Source of the DNA: Peptostreptococcaceae bacterium
GTDB lineage: Bacteria > Bacillota > Clostridia > Peptostreptococcales > Peptostreptococcaceae
Direction: 5' to 3'
DNA: 6,883 bases
Assembly (NCBI GenBank): GCA_029983575.1
Contig: JASBZE010000087.1
Span: 1 to 6,883 of the forward strand
Shown: positions 1 to 5,742 of the stretch, one piece after another
Position numbering within the stretch: the stretch's first letter is position 1
How the letters are laid out: each line of letters begins with the position of its first letter
Translations under genes and position numbers: made by a program
Notes under the pieces: generated by a model
What the model was told of the DNA's origin: nothing
Databases searched by the model: none
Seen by the model: only the letters and a program-made list of their open reading frames with translations

Positions 1-60
1 TTTTGCAAATTAATTACACTTTATTTATATAATAATGTCTTACTATCAGTTATTCCACAA

Positions 61-729
61 CTATTTAGACAAGTAGTCCTTATAGCTAGTTAGAAGTAGG
101 TTAACTATTCCAGAAACCGTTTCAAGATGTTCTGTTATAGAAGTCAAGGTATAGTTCAGATCCCCTTTTTCCATACCCTCGAGTATCCTTTCGTGTTCTT
201 CGACTAGCTCGTGAACCCTTCCTTCCAAATTTACAGAAAAATTCCTCCATCTGCTGATGTGAATCAGATGTTCATTCATAAGATCCATAATATTGTATTT
301 TTCTACGCTGAGCATTATAAGCTCGTGAAACTCTTCATCCAGCTTTTTAAACTCATCTATATAAGTTTCCATATCCTTATATTTCTTTTGCTTATCTAAA
401 TTCTCCCTCAATTTTTTTAGGGTTTTCTCTTTGTCTTCAAGCTTCATAAACCTAGTTATCATCTCTTTTTCAATAGCCAGTCTCATAACCAGCACCGTGT
501 GTATGTAGTCTAGGTCTATCCTGTTTACAAAAGTACCCCTCTGTGGAAATACCTCTATTAGATTTATTTGGTTTAACCTCGCAAAAACGTTTCGTATAAC
601 AGAGCGGCTTACATTATACTCCATACACATTTTGTTTTCACTAATTTTTTCCCCCGGTTTTAGTTCTAGCGATATTATTTTATTTACTATATCGTTATAT
701 ATCTCTTCTGAACTTGGTGGCTGTTTCAT
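61..729 (-). CDS. GntR-family transcriptional regulator, FCD (FadR-like) subfamily
   Basis: A cytoplasmic DNA-binding repressor or activator of 222 residues, the usual length for this family. Residues about 8-70 form the GntR winged helix: the recognition helix is around residues 40-52 (VSRSVIRNVFARL) and the wing carries PQRGTFV at 62-68. Residues about 75-215 are all-helical and match an FCD effector domain. Asp131, His135, His179 and His201 are spaced like the metal-binding set that positions a carboxylate ligand in FCD proteins. The ATG at 729 has a good ribosome binding site (GGAGGTG) 3-4 bases upstream. The gene lies downstream of the oxidoreductase on the same strand, but an intrinsic terminator and a promoter region separate them, so it is probably transcribed on its own. 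Family knowledge suggests an organic or sugar acid as effector. That it controls this PTS locus is inferred only from position; the ligand is unknown. Confidence 0.9.
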   Translation of the reverse strand: MKQPPSSEEIYNDIVNKIISLELKPGEKISENKMCMEYNVSRSVIRNVFARLNQINLIEVFPQRGTFVNRIDLDYIHTVLVMRLAIEKEMITRFMKLEDKEKTLKKLRENLDKQKKYKDMETYIDEFKKLDEEFHELIMLSVEKYNIMDLMNEHLIHISRWRNFSVNLEGRVHELVEEHERILEGMEKGDLNYTLTSITEHLETVSGIVNLLLTSYKDYLSK

Positions 730-760
730 AGTACACCTCCAATTGTTATATTTCAGATTT

Positions 761-834
761 ATTATATCATGATTTTTAAAATTTATGTAAAAAAATTATC
801 AAAATTTATATATAGTATCTGTATCTGTTATCAA
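761..834 (-). promoter_or_regulatory. Putative promoter region of the GntR gene
   Basis: Two overlapping sigma-A-like candidates face the GntR gene. The proximal one has a perfect TATAAT at 766-761, with TTTACA at 791-786 across a long 19-base spacer. The distal one has TTGATA at 834-829 and TATAAA at 810-805, spacer 18. The DNA is very AT-rich, so chance matches are likely. The position between the upstream terminator and the gene's ribosome binding site supports at least one being real. Confidence 0.5.
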
Positions 835-873
835 ATAGGTGTATTAATATGAAACAATTACGCTCTAGGCAAG

Positions 874-933
874 AAAAAAAGGGGTTTAATTTATGCTTTA
901 ACAGTATTTTTAAAAACATAAATTAACCCCTTT
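874..933 (-). terminator. Intrinsic terminator of the regulator-gutM-srlB-oxidoreductase unit
   Basis: Reading the - strand, a stem of about 17 pairs joins 933-917 (AAAGGGGTTAATTTATG) to 895-878 (CATAAATTAAACCCCTTT). One base is bulged, and four consecutive G-C pairs lie at the stem base. It is followed directly by seven T's (880-874, partly within the stem base). The 21-base loop is AT-rich and can pair further inside. It begins 15 bases after the oxidoreductase stop codon, where an operon terminator would be expected. On the + strand the stem is preceded by A's and followed by only a short T stretch, so it may also act weakly in the other direction. Confidence 0.88.
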
Positions 934-947
934 ATTTAGTTATATTT

Positions 948-2240
948 CTATCCAAATATTTTCTCTTGAACCTGTCTTAAGTGGTATAAAAGTGATGTCT
1001 TGTCTATCTCAACCATATCGTAAGTTATTACCTCACCTTTTTTAATATCTTTTAATACTTTTGTCTTCTTATTTACCAATCCAATTGGAACGGCATTTTG
1101 CTCTTTAGCAACCTCATACTTTTCTATTAATCCATAGCATGTATACATTCCGTATCCATCCATATATTCGCCTGCCCTTAGATCCTTTTTAGCTACTGTT
1201 ATTACTTCAGCAACGAGACCTCCCTTAGGAGCTATTGTTGCCTTATTCTCTATAACTGCCATTGCAACTGAAAGAGGTGTCTCCAAGCTGCAAAGGTGGT
1301 ATGGTCTATACAGAATGTAGTTTGGACCATCTCCCATGCTTAAGTACTTCATCTCTTCATTTACAGACTTTAGTTTGTGAGAAACTATCGCAAAAACCCC
1401 AGGTGCTATTCCATTTACAAAATCTACTACTCCATAGTTATTTAAAACTCCACCTTCTTCTTTTGTTGAGTATTTTTGTGGTAGGGACTTAACATCTGAG
1501 TCTATGCCGTGAGCCCCTCTAACATCAGGCACAAATCCAGTCGCATTACACATAAGTGCCATCTCAACCATTGTCTTAGTTCCCTCTTTAAATGAGGTTA
1601 TCATATGTGGAGATGCCCCTCTAGAAATCGCCTCTTCCCTAACTGTATCAGGATTGCAATCAAAGTCTAGCTTGTTATTTTTTCCCTTTCCTATAACTCT
1701 GACGTCAAATCCCATTGCATCTGCAAAGTCGTATAGTTCCATAACAGCCCCTGGCTCATCCCCTGCAGAACCAGTAAATATAACTCCGGCATCGTCAGCT
1801 AATTTTTTAAGGATAGGCCCTATTACACTGTCGGTTTCAGCATTTAGCATGACAACGTGTTTTTTATTCAATATAGTGTTAAATGCTATTTCCGCCCCTA
1901 TTTCTAATCCGCCAGTAGCATCTACAACACAGTCTATCTTATCAGCCTTGCACGCTTGCAGAAAATCTGTGCTCACTACAACCTTATCCTCAGCTATGGC
2001 ATTGTTTATTTCATCCAGATCATTTGTTGAAACTATCTTATCTTCAGTAAAGCCTGCGTCTAAAAATGCTTTTTTCGCAAGCTCCTCATTAATATCAACA
2101 ACTATAGTTGACTCCATACCCTTCATAGATGCCACCTGGCTTACCATTCCATTTCCCATCTGACCTGCACCTATGATAGCTACTCTTATCTTTTCTCCTC
2201 TTTGTTCAATCTTTGCTAGTTCTCTGTTTAAATTATACAT
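948..2240 (-). CDS. Predicted NAD(P)-dependent oxidoreductase, homoserine-dehydrogenase-like, with C-terminal SAF domain
   Basis: A 430-residue soluble protein resembling the group often annotated as predicted homoserine dehydrogenase with a SAF domain (the COG4091 type). The N-terminal Rossmann fold has GAGQMG at 24-29. Asp49 closes the second strand, which suggests NAD over NADP. DATGG (107-111), NAETD (133-137), GDEPG (160-164) and GKGKNN (184-189) are distinctive stretches of the catalytic region. Residues about 343-421 look like a SAF (AFP/flagellar P-ring type) domain, with the run DLRAGEYMDGYG at 353-364. No aspartate kinase or ACT domain is present and no threonine-pathway gene is nearby, so true homoserine dehydrogenase activity is unlikely. 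The gene starts 28 bp after srlB behind a GGAGGT site at 2251-2246. As last gene of a PTS unit, it may oxidise, reduce or rearrange the imported sugar or polyol phosphate or a product of it. That role is inference; I cannot name the substrate. Confidence 0.82.
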   Translation of the reverse strand: MYNLNRELAKIEQRGEKIRVAIIGAGQMGNGMVSQVASMKGMESTIVVDINEELAKKAFLDAGFTEDKIVSTNDLDEINNAIAEDKVVVSTDFLQACKADKIDCVVDATGGLEIGAEIAFNTILNKKHVVMLNAETDSVIGPILKKLADDAGVIFTGSAGDEPGAVMELYDFADAMGFDVRVIGKGKNNKLDFDCNPDTVREEAISRGASPHMITSFKEGTKTMVEMALMCNATGFVPDVRGAHGIDSDVKSLPQKYSTKEEGGVLNNYGVVDFVNGIAPGVFAIVSHKLKSVNEEMKYLSMGDGPNYILYRPYHLCSLETPLSVAMAVIENKATIAPKGGLVAEVITVAKKDLRAGEYMDGYGMYTCYGLIEKYEVAKEQNAVPIGLVNKKTKVLKDIKKGEVITYDMVEIDKTSLLYHLRQVQEKIFG

Positions 2241-2268
2241 AACCTACCTCCATAAATGTGTATATAAA

Positions 2269-2625
2269 TTATTTAATTATTAGCTTATCTCCAACCTTTA
2301 TGTCAGGAATAATCCCCTTAACCTGAATTTCTCCTGGCAGGTCAACCTCGTCTTTTCCATCAAACTTAACTGTGCAGTGACCTATATCCCTAAAAGTGTT
2401 TAGAGCTATATTTCCTACAGCTGTAATATCATACTCACAATCTCCTATTACAAGAGTATCTCCTACCTCCATATCATCCATAACCTCTGCTCTCGTGTGA
2501 AGTGCAGAAATGTCCATCAACAAATCATCCTTAATTTCTTCATTAAATAGAATCAAACAGTTGGAATCCTTTAAAAGCTCTTCAACTTCTGATCCCAAAC
2601 TCACAAACTTCGATACGTATTTCAT
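2269..2625 (-). CDS. srlB: PTS glucitol/sorbitol-family EIIA component
   Basis: The cytoplasmic phosphocarrier of a glucitol-family PTS: it takes phosphate from HPr onto a histidine and passes it to the EIIB domain of SrlE. The protein is 118 residues, against about 123 for E. coli SrlB. By alignment from memory, His43 (SALH) falls at the same residue number as the active-site histidine of E. coli. The stretch from VGNIALNT through RDIGH and KFDGKDE to LPGEIQVKG follows the family pattern closely. An in-frame ATG at 2649 would add eight residues and overlap gutM, but it has no ribosome binding site; the ATG at 2625 follows AGGGGG at the right spacing and is preferred. The start lies 4 bp after the gutM stop, which suggests coupled translation. 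It is unusual that EIIA is encoded away from, and divergently to, its EIIC and EIIBC partners. Confidence 0.93.
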   Translation of the reverse strand: MKYVSKFVSLGSEVEELLKDSNCLILFNEEIKDDLLMDISALHTRAEVMDDMEVGDTLVIGDCEYDITAVGNIALNTFRDIGHCTVKFDGKDEVDLPGEIQVKGIIPDIKVGDKLIIK

Positions 2626-2629
2626 CTCA

Positions 2630-2989
2630 CTACCCCCTATTTTTCTCATTGATTATGTATTCTAAGGCATCCCTGATAGAGTTTTCCTCTGTAATTTCGA
2701 CTGCCTCGTTTACCATCAGTCCATCCAAACCCTCAACCCTAGTAAACTTTGCCAAAATTGAGCGCCCTTTCATCATATAGACCTCTCTTATCATTCCTGT
2801 TTTCTCAGCTACTACAATAGCTATAGAACCTTTTTTGAAAATTTTTCTATCCTTACCAACTGACACGTACTTATCCAGATTACTCCTTTTTATATTTGCC
2901 AGGGTATTTTTTATCTCTCTTATCTGAATATAGCTTAGTCCGTAATTTATTACTATTACGAGCACGATAACCAAATATATCCTATTCAT
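2630..2989 (-). CDS. gutM: GutM-family protein (glucitol operon activator-like)
   Basis: A small protein of 119 residues, the same length as E. coli GutM (SrlM). Residues about 4-20 form one hydrophobic segment, so it is probably a single-pass membrane protein with the rest in the cytoplasm. The pattern VGKDRKIFKKGSIAIVV (about 44-60), then an isoleucine-rich strand, then MKGRSILAKF (about 74-83), fits the GutM signature of a Gly-Arg/Phe-rich turn followed by M-x-G-x-x-x-x-A. In E. coli, GutM is described as an activator of the glucitol operon, though the mechanism is unclear. Here it sits 39 bp after the PRD regulator and 4 bp before srlB, consistent with an accessory role in regulating or assembling the transporter. 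The ATG at 2989 has AGGTGA a few bases upstream. The family call is good; the molecular function is not established. Confidence 0.87.
   Translation of the reverse strand: MNRIYLVIVLVIVINYGLSYIQIREIKNTLANIKRSNLDKYVSVGKDRKIFKKGSIAIVVAEKTGMIREVYMMKGRSILAKFTRVEGLDGLMVNEAVEITEENSIRDALEYIINEKNRG
2631..2638 (-). promoter_or_regulatory. Ribosome binding site deciding the srlB start
   Basis: On the - strand, AGGGGG (2638-2633) lies 7 bases before the ATG at 2625 and overlaps the TAG stop of gutM (2632-2630). The alternative ATG at 2649 has no purine-rich stretch upstream, so this site fixes the start at 2625 and links srlB translation to that of gutM. Confidence 0.7.
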
Positions 2990-3028
2990 ATTTCACCTAC
3001 CGACTTCCAAAACATTAAATATATAATT

Positions 3029-5023
3029 TTACATCAATATCTCATCATTGTGATCGTATATTTTATTGAAAAACTCATAGATATCCCCAGACTCCGAAAG
3101 TCTTTTTATAAGCTCTTTGTTTCTTCCTATCTTGATTATCTCATCGTATATCTTTTCTAAAAGAGCTGGTGAGTACCTGTTTTTCTCAGGAAATATAAAC
3201 ATGACAACAAGGGACACATTTTTATAAATAACCTCTTTTTTATTTTCTCCAACTCCTATGACTATATAGGGCTTATCTATAATTGATTCTGTCGTATGTG
3301 GCATCATAATACCGTTTGAGTTTATAGTAGAACTTAGTTCCTCCCTATCTATGAGTTTACTGACCATATCCTCGCCTGTATTTATAGATTTTTTTATTTT
3401 TTCCTCTATCGCTTCAAATAGATCTTTGAGCTTATCTACGTGTTTAATCTCGACAAATAGGTCTTTGTTTAGATATTCAGCCAAAAAATCTATGTTTATG
3501 ATATTATCTAGAGTGTTGCTAATATTTTTATACATAACGTCCTCAATTTTTTCTTTTAATCTCTCATCATCAAAAACCAAGTTTACCCTTATTGTCTTTT
3601 TTTGATAAATTTGGTCTATCTCCCCCATGACGTCCTTAGTAGTAAGCACTATATCGTAGCCATCTTTTTTTAATCCGCTTAATTCATAGGTATTAAAAAT
3701 ATCTATCTCGCACTTATTTAGAAAAATCCTGTTTATCTTTGATATTAGAAGTGTCGTAGCCCCCTGCCCCTCATCAGTAATCAAAGCTATCCTCTTAACC
3801 TTGTTTACGATGTCCTTTTTATACTCCTCGTAATTCATAAAGTGAATTGCAATAAATCCAACCTCATCCTCATTCATATCTATATTGTATTTATTCGAAA
3901 TGATCTGAGCTGCTAGCTTAGCCAATTTAAAAGAGTAAGAGTACTTTGATTTAATCTCATCTAATATCGGATTAACCGTATAGACATTAAACAACATCCT
4001 GTTAATAGTAAACTTAAGATGCTTTGCCAGGTTTCTCCTTATGGTCTCATTTTTAAACCTTATACCTGTCATGACAAACAGTCCATCGAATATATCGTCA
4101 ACTAAAGATAAGATGGATTTGTCGTAGTGACTTTCAGACTCTTCGATTTCGTAAGGGGCATTGCTTATTATTAAAGGAATTGATAAAAATATTTTCTCCG
4201 CATTCGAGAACTTATATCCACCCGAAAACACACCTGAGTTCTCAACTACCTCACACACCTTATCTATAAGGTTGTATTCATCTGTTCCCTCGATGATTTC
4301 AAACTTTTTGGGCAAATTATCAATAGATATTCCCCTTTTTATCCTGTATATAGAAACTATCAAATACCTAATGAAGTTGTTATAGGTATTTCCGGAGATA
4401 TTATACCTGTATTTTTTAAACTCCCCTATCATAGAGCCGGATAATTCATCCCAGTTATCAAGGTCTAGACTCTTGTAAAAACTAGATTGGAATATATCTA
4501 GGCAAGAGTAAATATATAGGTAGTCGATTATCATCATACGTTTATCTATCTCTGTTGAATCTATTTCTATACCAACTCCCTGCATCTTTCTTAAAAAGAC
4601 ATTTCTCTTGTTTAGCTCATCCTCCGCAACCTTTAAATCCTTTGTCAGTGTACTTCTGCTAATGTTCATCTCCTCTGAAATCTGATCAATAGTTAGAATT
4701 TCAGTTGCGTTAAAAAGTCTAGAAATTATATATCTGACGCGGTCGCTCTTTGAGTTGAATGAATAGTCTTCTTTTCTATTTAAATTCATAAGCGTTCTAA
4801 GGGCTGATCCATCATATATGTCAAGCCTGAGTTTTTTTGAGTCGACATATACTATCTCGCCCATTCCCTTGATGCTTTCATTGAGATCTTTTATGTAGTT
4901 TTTTATACTTCTTTGAGTTACATCTAAGTCCATTACCAAAGACTCTATCCTCATCTCTCCCCTGTTGTACAGGGTGATCAATATTTTGAATAGATGACTT
5001 TCAAGACGGTTGAAGCTATACAT
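3029..5023 (-). CDS. PRD-domain transcriptional regulator of the MtlR/GutR type (HTH-HTH-PRD-PRD-EIIB-EIIA)
   Basis: A cytoplasmic, PTS-controlled DNA-binding activator of about 664 residues. In this numbering: an HTH_11-like winged helix at about 5-60; a second, Mga/DeoR-like helix-turn-helix at about 95-150 (ISEEMNISRSTLTKDL near 115-130); PRD1 at about 180-290; PRD2 at about 300-405; an EIIB(Gat)-like domain at about 409-500; and an EIIA(Fru/Mtl)-like domain at about 515-660. PRD2 keeps both expected histidines, His335 (KHLKF) and His394 (FIAIHF). The EIIA domain keeps His576 (MMPHT). In PRD1 the equivalent positions appear to be Tyr220 and Pro283, and the EIIB cysteine position is Thr416, so three usual phosphosites seem lost. 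It lacks an RNA-binding CAT domain, so it should act on DNA rather than as an antiterminator. A GTG at 5032 would add three residues but abuts the ribosome binding site; the ATG at 5023 is better placed. First gene of the leftward unit, divergent to srlA, its probable target. Confidence 0.93.
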   Translation of the reverse strand: MYSFNRLESHLFKILITLYNRGEMRIESLVMDLDVTQRSIKNYIKDLNESIKGMGEIVYVDSKKLRLDIYDGSALRTLMNLNRKEDYSFNSKSDRVRYIISRLFNATEILTIDQISEEMNISRSTLTKDLKVAEDELNKRNVFLRKMQGVGIEIDSTEIDKRMMIIDYLYIYSCLDIFQSSFYKSLDLDNWDELSGSMIGEFKKYRYNISGNTYNNFIRYLIVSIYRIKRGISIDNLPKKFEIIEGTDEYNLIDKVCEVVENSGVFSGGYKFSNAEKIFLSIPLIISNAPYEIEESESHYDKSILSLVDDIFDGLFVMTGIRFKNETIRRNLAKHLKFTINRMLFNVYTVNPILDEIKSKYSYSFKLAKLAAQIISNKYNIDMNEDEVGFIAIHFMNYEEYKKDIVNKVKRIALITDEGQGATTLLISKINRIFLNKCEIDIFNTYELSGLKKDGYDIVLTTKDVMGEIDQIYQKKTIRVNLVFDDERLKEKIEDVMYKNISNTLDNIINIDFLAEYLNKDLFVEIKHVDKLKDLFEAIEEKIKKSINTGEDMVSKLIDREELSSTINSNGIMMPHTTESIIDKPYIVIGVGENKKEVIYKNVSLVVMFIFPEKNRYSPALLEKIYDEIIKIGRNKELIKRLSESGDIYEFFNKIYDHNDEILM

Positions 5024-5029
5024 GCCAAT

Positions 5030-5038
5030 CACCTTCCT
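5030..5038 (-). promoter_or_regulatory. Ribosome binding site deciding the PRD regulator start
   Basis: On the - strand AGGAAGGTG runs from 5038 to 5030 and ends 6 bases before the ATG at 5023. The upstream in-frame GTG (5032-5030) lies inside this site and would leave no spacer, so the ATG is the likelier start. Confidence 0.65.
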
Positions 5039-5045
5039 AACAAAA

Positions 5046-5074
5046 ATTATATATCAATAATACTAAGGACTTAA
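5046..5074 (-). promoter_or_regulatory. Putative promoter of the leftward unit
   Basis: Facing the PRD regulator, a perfect TATAAT (5051-5046) lies 17 bases after a poor -35, TTAAGT (5074-5069). The -10 is only about 22 bases before the start codon, so the leader would be very short. The weak -35 would suit low or activator-dependent expression. Assignment rests on hexamer matching in AT-rich DNA. Confidence 0.4.
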
Positions 5075-5109
5075 TATCGTCTTTTTCATACTAGTTGAAA
5101 AAATCAATC

Positions 5110-5138
5110 TTATCTTATGTATATTATACATATATAAT
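5110..5138 (+). promoter_or_regulatory. Putative srlAE promoter with weak -35
   Basis: A perfect TATAAT at 5133-5138 lies about 48 bases before the srlA start. At the ideal 17-base spacing the -35 position reads TTATCT (5110-5115), a poor match to TTGACA, as expected for a promoter that needs an activator such as the PRD regulator. The whole spacer is a palindrome, listed separately. The leader would be about 40 bases with no terminator-like fold, so antitermination control is not supported. Confidence 0.5.
5116..5132 (+). promoter_or_regulatory. 17-bp perfect palindrome, candidate operator
   Basis: TATGTATATTATACATA is an exact inverted repeat with 8-base arms around a single central T (5124). 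It fills the spacer between the proposed -35 and -10 of the srlAE promoter. A dimeric regulator bound here would block RNA polymerase or, less likely, realign a poor promoter. The bound protein is unknown: the GntR protein and an outside regulator are both possible. AT-rich palindromes do arise by chance, though 8-base arms with GTATA/TATAC cores are less common. Confidence 0.5.
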
Positions 5139-5171
5139 GAAGTTAAGAACAATTCAAAATATTTATTAATT

Positions 5172-5178
5172 AAGGAGG
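5172..5178 (+). promoter_or_regulatory. Strong ribosome binding site of srlA
   Basis: AAGGAGG lies 7 bases before the srlA ATG, a near-perfect complement to the 3' end of 16S rRNA. It fixes the start at 5186 and suggests high translation once transcribed. Confidence 0.8.
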
Positions 5179-5185
5179 ATGAATT

Positions 5186-5740
5186 ATGACTTCAGTAGTT
5201 GGTTCACTAGCAAAAGGCGCCCAAGGTTTTATGGGCTTGTTCCAAAAAGGTGGAGAGACTCTAATGGGACTAATGACTGGCATACTACCGACATTAATAG
5301 TGTTGATGGTTGCTATAAACTCAATTATAAAACTAATAGGAGAAGACAGGGTAGATAGATTTGCTTCTAAACTAGGAAAAAACTTTCTTACTAGGTATAC
5401 ACTTCTACCTGTTCTAGGGGTTTTCTTCCTCGGAAATCCTATGTGCTACACTTTTGGAAGATTTTTAGATGAAAAATTTAAACCGGGATACTATGATGCT
5501 ACTACATCATTTGTTCACCCTATAACAGGACTTTTCCCTCATGCAAATGGCGGAGAACTTTTCGTATGGCTTGGAGTATCTGCCGGGCTGACAACTCTTG
5601 GCAAAAATACATCAGAGCTTGCGATATGGTACTTTATAGTAGGTATAATAGTGATAACCATAAGAGGGGTTGTGACAGAAAAAGTCTATGAATACTTAAA
5701 GAAAAGAGCAAATGTAAAGAGCTCTAATACGGAGGTGTAA
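5186..5740 (+). CDS. srlA: PTS glucitol/sorbitol-family EIIC component
   Basis: A membrane permease subunit of 184 residues (E. coli SrlA is about 187) that forms the transport channel together with the membrane part of SrlE. Family hallmarks visible in order: GLFQKGGETLMG at 17-28, GILPTLIVL, NPMCYTFGRFLDEKFKPGYYDA, then HPITGLFPHANGGELFVWLG and GLTTLGKN. Hydrophobic segments lie at about 27-48, 67-83, 125-140 and 145-164. The C-terminus is a charged tail of about 15 residues. It is the first gene of the rightward unit; its stop codon directly follows the ribosome binding site of srlE, so the two are co-translated. The family is secure. The substrate is not, since glucitol-family systems also carry other polyols such as pentitols. 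Confidence 0.95.
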   Translation: MTSVVGSLAKGAQGFMGLFQKGGETLMGLMTGILPTLIVLMVAINSIIKLIGEDRVDRFASKLGKNFLTRYTLLPVLGVFFLGNPMCYTFGRFLDEKFKPGYYDATTSFVHPITGLFPHANGGELFVWLGVSAGLTTLGKNTSELAIWYFIVGIIVITIRGVVTEKVYEYLKKRANVKSSNTEV

Positions 5741-5742
5741 GC

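Noticed and set aside
1..60. Possible + strand promoter (TTGCAA at 3-8, TATAAT at 28-33)
   Set aside because: The 19-base spacer is long, the DNA is AT-rich, and it would drive transcription antisense to the GntR gene. No terminator for the GntR gene is visible in this stretch either.
1654..2163. Open frame of 169 codons on the + strand opposite the SAF oxidoreductase gene
   Set aside because: The translation is serine/threonine-rich with no recognisable fold, lacks a ribosome binding site, and lies fully antisense to a clearly conserved gene; it is a reading-frame shadow.
948..2240. Annotation as a genuine homoserine dehydrogenase of threonine/methionine synthesis
   Set aside because: The C-terminal domain is SAF rather than ACT, the context is a PTS operon, and no other amino-acid gene is present.
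5138..5185. Antiterminator or riboswitch control in the srlA leader
   Set aside because: The predicted leader is only about 40 bases with no terminator hairpin, and the PRD regulator lacks an RNA-binding CAT domain.
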